The notes beneath the pieces were generated by a model that did no database searches, was not told where the DNA came from, and saw nothing but the letters and a program-made list of their open reading frames with translations. The translations under genes were made by a program, and so were the position numbers. This document shows, one piece after another, positions 43,161 to 52,337 of a stretch of DNA of 64,000 nt; position 1 is the stretch's first letter, and every line of letters starts with the position of its first letter. Source of the DNA: Paenibacillus cymbidii. GTDB lineage: Bacteria > Bacillota > Bacilli > Paenibacillales > NBRC-103111. The stretch spans positions 99,853 to 163,852 of the forward strand of contig NZ_SHLX01000021.1 of NCBI RefSeq assembly GCF_004764705.1, given 5' to 3'.

Positions 43161-44768
43161 TCACTTCTTCGTAAAGCTGTTATACCATTCGGTCGCTTCC
43201 TTGATCGCGTCGTTGCCGCCCCGCTTCTTCCATTCCGCCACGAAGGCGTCGAAGGCGTTGTCGAGCGGCTCCCGGCCAAGCACCACCTTCGCGAACATGT
43301 CGAGGAACAACGTGCCCGATCCGAGTCCGGGGACAAGCTCGGGGTTCGTTGCGAACGCTTTGGGCTTCGGCAAATACGGCGCAATCGTTTTGACCGGCTT
43401 CACCGCGTTTTTGTAAGCTTCCGACAGGATCGGGCCGTCAGGCAGGGTGGCCAGTATTTCCGGCGAGTTGAGGCCGGCCGCGGTCACGTTGAGCGACAAG
43501 CGGAACGTCAAATACTCGTTGTTTTGCTTGTTCTTCGGATTTTCGGCGTCCCATTGGACTTTGCCGTCCTTTTCGGTATAGTTGCGGTCCTTGATCCCGA
43601 AGGCGAAAAACTTCTGCATCTCCGGGCTGGACCAGGCGAAGTCGAGAAATTTGATCACGCGTTCCGGATCTTTGACCGAGGACGGAATGACCATCGGAAA
43701 ATAAATGCCGGTGCTGTTGATGCCGTACCCCTGATCGCCTTTCGGACCGACGGGCGGGGCAATCATCGCAATCTTGGCCGTTTTTTCCACCATTTTCGAT
43801 GCCCAGGTGGCCGTATAGTTGTCGACGTAATGGCCCCAGAAGCCGGCTTTGCCGCCCGTGACGTTCGCCGTCCATTCCTCCGCTTTGGCCGTGAACAGGT
43901 TTTTGTTCACGTAGCCGTTGTCGTACAGCATCTTCCAGAACTTGATCGCTTCCTTCATCTCCGGTGTAATCATTGCCGGGATATATTGCCCGTTCACGAA
44001 CTTCCAATCGGACGGATGGGCGCCAAACTCCTGGAAGAAGATGTCGCTGCCGGCCAAATTTTCGCGTACGGAGAAGCCGAACTCGTCTTTTTTGCCGTTG
44101 CCGTCCATGTCCGTATTTTTGACCGCTTCGAAAAACTTGACATAATCGTCGACCGTCTTCGGCGTCTGCATGTTCAGCTTCTCCAACCAATCCTGGCGGA
44201 TATACAGCACGGCCGTATTCGGGATCGGCCAGACGTTGGGGATGGCGTAAATTTTGCCGTTCCGCGATACCGACGGGGCGTCCCAGGCAGTTTGCGGTAT
44301 GTTCTTGAGCAGGTTTGGCCCGTACTGCTTGAGCAGCCCGCTCAGCTCGGTGAACGCGCCCTGCTCCAGCGCGCCCGGCGCGGCCGCGGACGAGATGCTG
44401 TCGACGCGCACCAGATCGGCCAGTTTGTTGGACGCGAAGCGAACCGTCAGTTGCTGGATGAAATCGCTGTGGCCGAGAAACTCCGGCTTGATGTCATACC
44501 CGGAAATGCGCTCCATTTCCTTGACATAGGGATCGTCGTCCCAATTCGTCACCGCCTGGGCGTACGTTGCGCCGGCGTGCGACAGCAAAATGCTGATTTC
44601 TTTCTTCTCTTCTTTCTTCGGCGTCGCCGATGCAGCCGCCGCGCTCGGCGGCGCAGACGGCGACGCTTCCGGCTTCGCCTCCCCGCTCTTCGTACACGAC
44701 GCCAACAAACCGGACAGCAGCGCCGCCGCGCCAAGAAGAAGCGCGGATTTTCCCAGCTTAGCCCCCAT
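43161..44768 (-). CDS. Extracellular solute-binding lipoprotein, LplA type (locus 3)
   Basis: A 535-residue lipoprotein; ATG 44768 follows GGGAAGGGTGAT. Signal ends SGLLASCTKSGEAK with the lipobox LASC. The length, VRVDSISSAAAPGALEQGAFTELSGLLKQYGPNLLKNIP region and the end AFDAFVAEWKKRGGNDAIKEATEWYNSF match the locus 1 binding protein, so both belong to the LplA-type oligosaccharide-binding family. It is first in the importer operon of locus 3; the promoter at 44811 has an operator-like motif shared with 52338 and a cre-like site after the -10. Confidence 0.93.
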   Translation of the reverse strand: MGAKLGKSALLLGAAALLSGLLASCTKSGEAKPEASPSAPPSAAAASATPKKEEKKEISILLSHAGATYAQAVTNWDDDPYVKEMERISGYDIKPEFLGHSDFIQQLTVRFASNKLADLVRVDSISSAAAPGALEQGAFTELSGLLKQYGPNLLKNIPQTAWDAPSVSRNGKIYAIPNVWPIPNTAVLYIRQDWLEKLNMQTPKTVDDYVKFFEAVKNTDMDGNGKKDEFGFSVRENLAGSDIFFQEFGAHPSDWKFVNGQYIPAMITPEMKEAIKFWKMLYDNGYVNKNLFTAKAEEWTANVTGGKAGFWGHYVDNYTATWASKMVEKTAKIAMIAPPVGPKGDQGYGINSTGIYFPMVIPSSVKDPERVIKFLDFAWSSPEMQKFFAFGIKDRNYTEKDGKVQWDAENPKNKQNNEYLTFRLSLNVTAAGLNSPEILATLPDGPILSEAYKNAVKPVKTIAPYLPKPKAFATNPELVPGLGSGTLFLDMFAKVVLGREPLDNAFDAFVAEWKKRGGNDAIKEATEWYNSFTKK

Positions 44769-44791
44769 TGACCATCACCCTTCCCTACGGT

Positions 44792-44805
44792 TGAAAGTGC
44801 TTACA
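44792..44805 (-). promoter_or_regulatory. cre-like site at locus 3 importer promoter
   Basis: TGAAAGTGCTTACA (plus strand) matches TGWAARCGYTWNCW at 13 of 14 positions; the minus-strand reading is TGTAAGCACTTTCA. It lies just downstream of the -10 at 44811-44816, where CcpA would block transcription. Confidence 0.55.
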
Positions 44806-44810
44806 GGTTG

Positions 44811-44864
44811 ATTATAGGGACGACACCTGCCGCTTGATATGCCGAAAACGACGATATGATGACC
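44811..44864 (-). promoter_or_regulatory. Locus 3 importer promoter with putative YesN operator, copy 1
   Basis: The -10 box TATAAT (44811-44816) is preceded, 20 bases upstream, by a 28-bp motif (44837-44864) with the plus-strand skeleton TATG-CG-AAAC, then ATAT-ATGA. Twenty of 28 bases are identical, with the same 20-base gap, to 52364-52391 before the deacetylase/heparinase operon. Confidence 0.6.
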
Positions 44865-44871
44865 GTTTCTG

Positions 44872-45663
44872 CTACAATCGTTTCGAGCGATACTCGCTGG
44901 GCGACAGGCCGGTGTACTTCTTGAACATCCGGCAAAAATGCGGGTATTCGCCGAACCCGACGATCGCCGCAACCTCGTAAATTTTCGTCGCGGGATCGGC
45001 AAGCGCAAGCTTGGCCCGCTCGATGCGCAGCTCGGTCAAATGGCGCAGGAAGCTGACGCCGGTTTCCTCCTTGAAGCAGCGGCTCAAATGCGAGATCGAT
45101 ATGCCGATGCCGTCCGCCACCGTCTGCAAGTCGAGCGACGGGTCGGCGTAACGCTCCAGGGCCGCTTGTTTCGCTTTCCGGACGAATTGGTAGGTGCTCC
45201 AGTTTCGTTTGCCGTCGCCGTCGGCCCGATCTTCCGCAGGCGGGGCGGAAGCGGCAGGCGACGGCAGGGCGGCGGCGGTGTCCGTGCCCGGCAGCAGCTT
45301 CTCGCGCAGCTTGTGCAGCACGGCATAGAGCGCTTCCGGCACGACCGGCTTCAGCAAATAATCGAACGCGCCGAACCGGAGGCCCGACTGCGCGTATTCG
45401 AATTCCTCGTAAGCGGAGATGATGACGATTTCCGCCGGCAGCCGGCGGCGGCGAATTTCTTCGATCAGCCGCATGCCGTTCATGACCGGCATGCGCATAT
45501 CGGTGATGACCAGCTGCGGCGCGCAGCGGTCGATCAGCGCCAGCGCTTCCTCGCCGTGGCTCGCCTCGCCCGCTACCTCGTACCCGCAGTTGGCGGTTTC
45601 GATCAGCTTGCGCAGGCTGCGTTTGATGTAGCTCTCGTCATCCACGATAATGGCCCGGATCAT
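44872..45663 (-). CDS. YesN-type response regulator, short form (locus 3)
   Basis: A 263-residue response regulator. The start is ATG 45663, which overlaps the kinase stop by four bases (ATGA). The receiver domain has IVDDE, Asp55 in LVITDMRMP and Lys105 in YLLKPVV. Instead of the long YesN linker there is a Pro/Ala-rich spacer of about 50 residues, then an AraC domain ending HFCRMFKKYTGLSPSEYRSKRL. It is half the length of typical YesN (500 or more), so the middle domain is missing. Translational coupling with the kinase and position before the importer operon strongly suggest that it controls locus 3. Confidence 0.92.
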   Translation of the reverse strand: MIRAIIVDDESYIKRSLRKLIETANCGYEVAGEASHGEEALALIDRCAPQLVITDMRMPVMNGMRLIEEIRRRRLPAEIVIISAYEEFEYAQSGLRFGAFDYLLKPVVPEALYAVLHKLREKLLPGTDTAAALPSPAASAPPAEDRADGDGKRNWSTYQFVRKAKQAALERYADPSLDLQTVADGIGISISHLSRCFKEETGVSFLRHLTELRIERAKLALADPATKIYEVAAIVGFGEYPHFCRMFKKYTGLSPSEYRSKRL

Positions 45664-47519
45664 CGCCCGTCCTCCTCCATTTGCGGCAAACCGTCCGCCC
45701 CGCTTCGTCTTGCGTAAGGCAGCGCGATTTCGATGACGGTTCCGGTCCCGTCCGACTTGACGATATCGAGCCCGTACCCTTCGCCGTAGGTCATCCGCAG
45801 CCGTTTGTGCACATTCCACATCCCGATTCCGGCGAACGCCCCGTCGCGACCGTCTTCGTCCCTTGCGTCAGGCGGGCAGTCGCGGAACGCGCGGTTGTAC
45901 CGCTCGACTTTCTCCTGCGGCATGCCGCCGCCCCGGTCCGCGATCCGGATCACATAAGCGTTCTCCCGCTCATGCCCGGTTACCGCGATGTACGACGGCA
46001 TTCGTTCGGCCCGTTCGTATCCGTGAACGAACGCGTTTTCGACGATCGGCTGCAGCGTCAGCCGGATGCAAGACACCGCATCGAGCAGGTCGTCGTCCAC
46101 CCGGCACTCGCTCTGCAGGCAGTCGTACCGCATCCGCTGAATGTCCAGATAGCTGCGGACGTGGCCGATTTCGTCGCTCAGCGTCACGAGGTGATGGCGG
46201 TGGTTGCTCGTATAGCGGAACAATTGCGACAGCGACGACGTGATCCGGCTGATCGTGTGCCCTTCGCCGACGATGGCGCACGAATTGATAATTTCCAGCG
46301 CGTTGTAGAAGAAGTGCGGGTTCACTTGCGACTGCAGCGCCTTGAGCATCGATTCCTGGCGCTTGATTTCCGTTTCCTTCTCCCGCAGCTCGATGACGTG
46401 CACTTCCTGAATGAGCCGACGCATTTCTCCCACCATCGTATTGAAGCTGCCGTTCAGCCGCCCGATCTCGCTGTTGTCGCCGGCCGCAGCGACGACGGAC
46501 AAGTCCCCCTGCTCCGCCCGCTTCATCAAACGCTGCAGCCGCAGCAGCGAACGCGTCAGGTACAGGGCATAACCGCCCAGCAACACCAGCACAAGCGCCG
46601 CCATGCAGCCCATCATCCAGATGGACATGACGCGCAGCGGATTGAGCCCGCTTACCATTTCCGCATACGGCACTTCCGACACGACCACCCAGCCGGTCAA
46701 TGCCGAACGGTGGTGGATCATGATGCGCTTCGCGCTGCCTTTGCCGCTGACGATATAGCCCAAATCGCGGTCTGCCGCAATGTCGCGCCATACGGCGGCG
46801 TCGACCGGCTTGCCCCATTTGTCCCGATCGGGGTGGTAGGCGTAATTGCCGCTAGCGTCGATAATGCTGAGGAAACCGGTGCGGCCCAGCTTCACCTTCT
46901 GCGCGAAATCCATGATCTGGTTCAGCCGGACGTTGACGATGACAAGGCCGCGCGCCTCGGTGTACACCGGGAACGAGGAAACGCGAATCAGCGTCATCAC
47001 CGGCGTCAGCTCGGCGAGATTGACGCCGATAATGCGGAACGCGCCTCTTTCGAGCTGCTCCTCCATCATCGGGCCGTACAGGCGGAACATCTCCTCCGCG
47101 CCGATCGTCGTTTCGTTGCTGAAGAAGTTGCCCTGCAGCGAAAGCAGCGCAAACGAATAAATATCCGTCCTGCCGCTGGTGAAAGCCGGCGAGACTTCGT
47201 TTCGCAATTGTTCGTAATTGGCAAAATGGGCGTATTCGTCGTTTGGATCGATCGTCATGAAACTGCGGATCGCCGGATTGATCAGCAGCGGGAGCGTGGC
47301 GCGCTCCAAATCGCGGAAATAATAATCGAGGTTGTAATTGGCTTGACTGGCCAACACTTGATTGTATTCGATCGCCGTCCGTTCGATCGTGCGGCTCGAA
47401 CCGATCGACCAGGCGACGCCGAGGACGAGGACGGGCAGCAGCAGGAATAGGACGATGATCAGAAACAGCCGGGTTTTAATCGAAATGAACCGGTTGCCGG
47501 GAAACCGCATGCGAACCAT
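45660..47519 (-). CDS. YesM-type sensor histidine kinase (locus 3)
   Basis: A 619-residue membrane kinase (616 if ATG 47510, with AAGGG at nine bases, is the true start). Membrane helices lie at 17-38 and 299-321 around an extracytoplasmic sensor domain with TPVMTLIRVSSFPVYTEARGLVI and GRTGFLSIIDASGNYAYHPDRDKWG, the dCACHE pattern. HAMP and QVNPHFFYNALEI (His402) follow. The ATP-binding domain has LQPIVENAFVHGYE, IADRGGGM and GIGMWNVHKRLRMTYGEGYGL; the common DNG is DRG. It is coupled to the response regulator by a four-base overlap. It is preceded by the heparinase-family gene. Confidence 0.92.
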   Translation of the reverse strand: MVRMRFPGNRFISIKTRLFLIIVLFLLLPVLVLGVAWSIGSSRTIERTAIEYNQVLASQANYNLDYYFRDLERATLPLLINPAIRSFMTIDPNDEYAHFANYEQLRNEVSPAFTSGRTDIYSFALLSLQGNFFSNETTIGAEEMFRLYGPMMEEQLERGAFRIIGVNLAELTPVMTLIRVSSFPVYTEARGLVIVNVRLNQIMDFAQKVKLGRTGFLSIIDASGNYAYHPDRDKWGKPVDAAVWRDIAADRDLGYIVSGKGSAKRIMIHHRSALTGWVVVSEVPYAEMVSGLNPLRVMSIWMMGCMAALVLVLLGGYALYLTRSLLRLQRLMKRAEQGDLSVVAAAGDNSEIGRLNGSFNTMVGEMRRLIQEVHVIELREKETEIKRQESMLKALQSQVNPHFFYNALEIINSCAIVGEGHTISRITSSLSQLFRYTSNHRHHLVTLSDEIGHVRSYLDIQRMRYDCLQSECRVDDDLLDAVSCIRLTLQPIVENAFVHGYERAERMPSYIAVTGHERENAYVIRIADRGGGMPQEKVERYNRAFRDCPPDARDEDGRDGAFAGIGMWNVHKRLRMTYGEGYGLDIVKSDGTGTVIEIALPYARRSGADGLPQMEEDGR

Positions 47520-47562
47520 CCCTTGTTTGATGTCGTCGTCCTTTCATGCTGCTTGACGCTGT

Positions 47563-47581
47563 GCCGGTCGGCAAGACCGGC
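47563..47581. other. Intercistronic hairpin
   Basis: GCCGGTC (47563-47569) pairs perfectly with GACCGGC (47575-47581), five-base loop, in the 82-base gap between the heparinase gene and the kinase gene. No T-run follows on the minus strand, so it may be an RNA processing or attenuation structure rather than a terminator. Confidence 0.45.
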
Positions 47582-47601
47582 GTGGCCGCATTTTGGGGCT
47601 G

Positions 47602-50583
47602 TTAGCCGCGAAGCTCGAACGTTGTTTCGCCGTTGCCGTTGCCATCGCCGCCGTTGCGTTCGACGCGGATGAAAGACGCATCGCCGGCCTCGGACACCAA
47701 AGCGAATGCGCACTCGATCCGATCGACGCCCCAGTCGCCTTTTACGACGAATATGACGGTGTCGCCGGCCCGCTCCGTTTGCACCTCGGGCATCGCGGCT
47801 TGGCCGTTCTTGGGGTAAGGAACCATAACGGCGGCAAAGCCGAATTGCCGGGCGGTCGGCGGCGGCTGCAGCCGGGCGTTGCGGCAGGTAACGATATCCT
47901 GGTCGCGATAGTCGCCGAAGGAAACACTCAGCGCGCAGTTGCTGCCGTAGGCCATCACCATGCCGGCTTCCGGCGCGTCAAGCACAAGCCGCCCTGTAGG
48001 CGACGGCGGCAAATTTCCGCTGTCTGCGCTCCGGTCGACGAACGTCGCCCGGGAATGAAAATTCCACACGATGCCGTCCTCGAGCGCCACGATTTCGTCC
48101 ATGACCAGAAAGTAGTCGGGCCGCACGAACAGCAATTTGCGGTCATACCGCTTCATCTCCCGATACGCCCCGCTCAGATCGGCCGACAAGTAATCGTGCC
48201 GGGCATCGCCCGAACGGCGGCGAATGACAACGGCGCGAGCGGGGTCGCGATAAGACTGGTTGCGTTTGCCGATCGTCGCCACGTTATGGTACGAACTGCC
48301 TTTGTATTCGAGATGCGCCGGATTGAGGTAAGCGATCATGCCCGGATCGGCGGCAAACGGTACGCCGTACGCTTCCATGATGAATTGTCCCTTGTCGTAA
48401 TGCGTATGCTCGAACGTCTGCGCGCCGCCTTCGAAGAACAGCAGCTTGTCACCGTATTCGGTGCCGGTGCGGATGAACGTGCGCCCGCAGCTTTCCATAA
48501 ACGTTTGCGGCGCCAGTGCCGGCTTCTCCGCCTCCCCGTCTTCGTACCAAAGCATCGTTGTGAGCGGCGACGTCGCGTAACAACCTGTCGACTGGAACGG
48601 ACCGTCGAACGGATGAGCCGCGAAGAAGCTGCTGTAAGGCATCCGCTCGTCGTTGAAATAACGGTTCCACAGCCAGCGGGCGTCGCCGTCGCGAAAGTGG
48701 CGGGCGAAGAACAGCAGCGACGGGCCCATGTTGGGCACGCCGGCGACCGTTTTGTCGCCGATCGGAAGAAAGTCCAGCGTCCGTTCGCCAAGCGACTGCA
48801 TCTGCAGCAAATAGGCCGGCGTACGCGCAATGCCGCCGGTCGCAAGCGAGGCCGCCGGCACGCCGAGATGGCGCGCAGCCACATGCAGCGCCTCAAGCAA
48901 GTGATGCAGCGTATATTCCAGATAGCTGATGCCTTCGTTCGTGCTGCCGTCGGCCGCAAAATACGCTTCCATCATGCGCCCCAGCCAGACGACGGTTTTA
49001 TGGAAATATTCGATCGCATGCGGATAACGGCGCGACGCGACAAGCGAGGCGTAAATCATGCCGAGCGCATACACCGCCCCTTGGTTGCTGCGCAGCAAAT
49101 ACCCTTCTCCGTGCTGATGGAAGTACGAATCGATCCACGGGATCGCTTTGTCATACATCGCCTCTTCCACTTCCCGGCGCTCCGGCACGGCCAGCAGCCC
49201 GTAAACCAAATCGTAACAAACGGCAACCGTCATCGCGGTGTGCGCTTCGATGAACGGCGCCCGGTAGCCGCGGATGCCTGCCGGCACCCGGTTGACGAAT
49301 CCGGGTGCCCAATGGCCGCAGCGCACGATCGCAAGCAGCGCCCGCCTGGCGGCCTCGCCGTGACGCTCGTCGCCACCCAGCGCAAACGCCATGGCGTTGA
49401 CCGTCAGCGTGCTGTGCCATTTGGCCGTGTCCTGCCATTGTTTCGACACCCGATCGATCCCAAGGTTGTTCCAGAACACGGGCAAATAAGCGCCGACATG
49501 TTCTTCCGGCGAATAGCGCAAGTTGGTTTCCGCTTCGGTGAGCAAGTCGCGATAAAACCGTTGGTAAACCGGGCTTGCGGCAACATCCCGCCTTAGCCGG
49601 TCCCGCTCCTCGGCGCCAAACAGCAGCGCAAGCGGGAACATGTCGGCGTCTTCCGGCCGCTGCGGCGCAGGCGCGATCGGGGCAAGCGACAGCCGTTCGT
49701 CGCAGGCGTCAGGCGCCGCGCCCCGGCGCTCCAGCATGATCCAGCGCAGCACGGTGACGATGCGTTCGCCGACGCTTGTTCCGTGCCGCTCCGGCACCCC
49801 CGATACTTCGACGCGGATTCGTTCGAGCCGTTTGCCGCTTAGCGGGATGCGGACTTCTTCGCCGCCGCCGATGCCGGCCCGGTCGCCGAACGGCGTCTCC
49901 GTTCTTCCGTCGACCTGGACGAAGATGCGGAAGGATGCGCGGCGATCGGCCGCAATGGACACGATCAGCGCCTGGTAGTCGCCGATGTCCTGATCGTAGG
50001 TTTTTTCAAAAGCAAGCCGGCGGATGCCGTCCGCTTGCTCCACGTACCAGATCTGGGCGTCCAGCCAACTGACGTTAAGACCCGCTTCCGCAGGCTTCGG
50101 CTGGTCGTCGCCGACATACTTCCATTCGGATACGTCCCACAAGCGCGGGTTCATGAACGTTTCCAGCAAATCCTCCGCCTCGTTCACCCGGATTGGAGGG
50201 ATGCGCTCCAGCCATTCGGCCTCCCCGATTTCCAGCACCGTGCCGGGAAACGTCGCATATCCGGCGACCAGCGCGATCGCCGTCAGCTTGTCGATCGAAG
50301 GTGCGCCCGCTACGGCGTATCGATGCTCCCACAATTGTTTTCTGTCGGTCAGCTCCGGCTCCTTGCCGGAGGGCAGCAGCAGGTGGACGGTGCGCTCCCC
50401 TTTCCACTCGATCACGATACTCGTGCGAAAGCTGTTCTCCCTGTCGGGGCATTCCAGGCAGACGTCAACGAACTGCATCGACGCCAGATTGGAGGTGATC
50501 GGCAAGCCGACAGCTTTGGCCGCGGCCGGTTTCGCCGGCATGGGTACGTTTGTTTTCTGTCGCACCGCTACATCCCAACGCAT
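47602..50583 (-). CDS. Large heparinase II/III-type protein (locus 3)
   Basis: A 993-residue protein, longer than the 674-residue locus 1 relative. ATG 50583 is chosen because CGGAGGG precedes it; the open frame continues to 51291 but over the neighbouring gene. Residues about 1-310 form beta-rich modules (LEIGEAEWLERIPPI, RIFVQVDGRTETPFG), possibly carbohydrate-binding. The helical toroid spans about 330-640 (HLLEALHVAARHLGVP). The heparinase beta-domain follows with EHTHYDKGQFIMEAYGVPF, VATIGKRNQSYRDPARAVVI and the region of RKLLFVRPDYFLVMDEI. No signal peptide is seen. Lyases of this fold split uronic acid polymers by beta-elimination. The gene is coupled (16-base overlap) to the deacetylase-like gene before it. 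Confidence 0.8.
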   Translation of the reverse strand: MRWDVAVRQKTNVPMPAKPAAAKAVGLPITSNLASMQFVDVCLECPDRENSFRTSIVIEWKGERTVHLLLPSGKEPELTDRKQLWEHRYAVAGAPSIDKLTAIALVAGYATFPGTVLEIGEAEWLERIPPIRVNEAEDLLETFMNPRLWDVSEWKYVGDDQPKPAEAGLNVSWLDAQIWYVEQADGIRRLAFEKTYDQDIGDYQALIVSIAADRRASFRIFVQVDGRTETPFGDRAGIGGGEEVRIPLSGKRLERIRVEVSGVPERHGTSVGERIVTVLRWIMLERRGAAPDACDERLSLAPIAPAPQRPEDADMFPLALLFGAEERDRLRRDVAASPVYQRFYRDLLTEAETNLRYSPEEHVGAYLPVFWNNLGIDRVSKQWQDTAKWHSTLTVNAMAFALGGDERHGEAARRALLAIVRCGHWAPGFVNRVPAGIRGYRAPFIEAHTAMTVAVCYDLVYGLLAVPERREVEEAMYDKAIPWIDSYFHQHGEGYLLRSNQGAVYALGMIYASLVASRRYPHAIEYFHKTVVWLGRMMEAYFAADGSTNEGISYLEYTLHHLLEALHVAARHLGVPAASLATGGIARTPAYLLQMQSLGERTLDFLPIGDKTVAGVPNMGPSLLFFARHFRDGDARWLWNRYFNDERMPYSSFFAAHPFDGPFQSTGCYATSPLTTMLWYEDGEAEKPALAPQTFMESCGRTFIRTGTEYGDKLLFFEGGAQTFEHTHYDKGQFIMEAYGVPFAADPGMIAYLNPAHLEYKGSSYHNVATIGKRNQSYRDPARAVVIRRRSGDARHDYLSADLSGAYREMKRYDRKLLFVRPDYFLVMDEIVALEDGIVWNFHSRATFVDRSADSGNLPPSPTGRLVLDAPEAGMVMAYGSNCALSVSFGDYRDQDIVTCRNARLQPPPTARQFGFAAVMVPYPKNGQAAMPEVQTERAGDTVIFVVKGDWGVDRIECAFALVSEAGDASFIRVERNGGDGNGNGETTFELRG

Positions 50584-52307
50584 AATGTTCCCTCCGGGTT
50601 CCTTCGATATCGGATGCAAGGACGGTTGTAACGGTATTCGATCGGCTGAGCGCTGCCGTCGGTCGCAGAAGCGTTGGCTCGCTCCATTGGCAGCGGGATC
50701 CAAACAACCAGCCCCTCCGGCGTATTGCCGCCCTCGACAAGCGGTTGCCCGCTGTCCGCCGCGATGCCCGTTATGGTTGCCGCGCGCCGGGCGCGTACCC
50801 ATTCGTCGATTCGGGCGCCCGTCCAGAACACGAACTTCCGTTTGCGCGCTTCCTCCACGATCATTTCGAGCGCTGCCTCCAGCTCTGCCGGGCGCGTATG
50901 AAAATAATGCTGGTGGCACAAGAAGTGGGCCACGCCGCGAACCGCCGCCGTCTGCTCGAGAAACGGCACGATGACGCTTGTGTCGGCCCAGGCGCCGATG
51001 CCGAGATCCTGCGTCAAAAAGCCGATCTCCAGCACATCGTACATCCGGTTCCGTTCCTCCCACCACGCCATCGGAACATAAGGCCGGCACGTGCCGAACA
51101 AAAATCCGACATTGCCCCGTTTGCTCGGACCGCGCGTTTGGTCGCTCCGAATGCCGGCGGCTTCGCACCAGGCAAACAGTTCTCCCCACCCTTCGAAACG
51201 GGTGTAGTGGTTTTTGTTCGAAACGATCCGCTCCGCACCCGTAGCCTCGCGACACCAGGCGAGCTGTCGGCGGAAATCCGCCTCGTCCCAATACCGGTCC
51301 TCCATGTGCACGGCATTGTAATGAAACGCCAGCTCATGGCCGTCCGCCCGGATGCGCTCGTATACCGGCCGGCTGTATCCGGGCTCAAGCATGCACCAGG
51401 TCGATTGAATACCGTGCCGCCCCAGCGCCTGCAGCGTGGCGTCCGCGGCTTCGTCGGCATTCAGGTCCGAATCGTGCGAAATCATCGCCACTTGCCGGAT
51501 CCCGTCCGGCCACGGATCGACGAACGGCAGCACTAGACCGGCCGCCGATGCGGTCCGCAGCAAATGCCCGATCAGCGCATCGCGCCACAAATCCGCGTAC
51601 GGGTGGGCAAAATACGGCTGCCCCGTCTCCGTGAAGGCGCGGTCGTACTCCCAGCTAAGCGCGATACGATCGTCCGCCTTCAATAAACCGTCATCGATCG
51701 CGGCGCTGCCGTCAGGCGCCGGAATACCGTCGCCGAGCACCGGCCCGTATCCTTGCTGCAAAGCGACGATCGTCGCCGGGATGTCGACCGCCCAGCGGTG
51801 CACAAAGCCGGCGCCGAGCGCAAACGTTTGCAACGCAGCGCCGAGCGGCGCTCCGTCCGGCGCTTCCAGCGTAAGCCGGCCGCTCGCTTCGGCAGCCGCC
51901 GGCGCCGCTGCCCACGGCTGTGCCGCTGCGAAACGCAGCGGGCGGCTGTCTCCGAGCGCGGCAGGCAGATGCGCATAGCCGGACGCATAGACCGGTCCGG
52001 GGATTGCGCCGAGCCGGCGGGCGATTTCGTTCAGCCCGCCGCAGCCGATAACGATGCCGCCCTGCTCGGCATACGCCGCCAAGTGGCGCGCCGACTTCTC
52101 GTCTTCCGCCGTGCAGACGACAATCACTATATCAAATTCATTCGTTTGCACGAGCGAAATATCGTCCAGCAGCCGCCATGGGATGCCCGCGTCGGTCAAC
52201 AGTTCTCCGACATACAATCCGAATACATTCAATCCGTATCGCCAACGTTTCTCAAGCGCCGCCCGATCGGCCAGCACGCCCAATGACGCCATTTTCCACT
52301 CGCCCAC
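50568..52307 (-). CDS. Polysaccharide-deacetylase-like protein with N-terminal Rossmann-type domain
   Basis: A 579-residue protein. The start is GTG 52307 after GAGGAGGG at seven bases. The N-terminal 240 residues look like a ThuA/DUF4350-type flavodoxin-like domain (NEFDIVIVVCTAEDE, QGGIVIGCGGLNEIARRLG). The second half has the NodB-type fold: VAMISHDSDLNADEAAD (catalytic and metal-binding Asp 279-281) and HELAFHYNAVH. It would remove N- or O-acyl groups from a saccharide. It has no signal peptide. It is first in a two-gene operon with a large heparinase-family protein, and its promoter carries a motif shared with the locus 3 importer. The N-terminal assignment is less certain than the deacetylase-like half. 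Confidence 0.7.
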   Translation of the reverse strand: MGEWKMASLGVLADRAALEKRWRYGLNVFGLYVGELLTDAGIPWRLLDDISLVQTNEFDIVIVVCTAEDEKSARHLAAYAEQGGIVIGCGGLNEIARRLGAIPGPVYASGYAHLPAALGDSRPLRFAAAQPWAAAPAAAEASGRLTLEAPDGAPLGAALQTFALGAGFVHRWAVDIPATIVALQQGYGPVLGDGIPAPDGSAAIDDGLLKADDRIALSWEYDRAFTETGQPYFAHPYADLWRDALIGHLLRTASAAGLVLPFVDPWPDGIRQVAMISHDSDLNADEAADATLQALGRHGIQSTWCMLEPGYSRPVYERIRADGHELAFHYNAVHMEDRYWDEADFRRQLAWCREATGAERIVSNKNHYTRFEGWGELFAWCEAAGIRSDQTRGPSKRGNVGFLFGTCRPYVPMAWWEERNRMYDVLEIGFLTQDLGIGAWADTSVIVPFLEQTAAVRGVAHFLCHQHYFHTRPAELEAALEMIVEEARKRKFVFWTGARIDEWVRARRAATITGIAADSGQPLVEGGNTPEGLVVWIPLPMERANASATDGSAQPIEYRYNRPCIRYRRNPEGTLCVGM

Positions 52308-52337
52308 CTGTGTCCCTCCTCAGCTTGCTTACCTCCC

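Noticed and set aside
47602..51291. N-terminal extension of the large heparinase to 51291 (1229 residues)
   Set aside because: The extra part lies inside the deacetylase gene, while ATG 50583 has a strong ribosome-binding site and a normal 16-base overlap.
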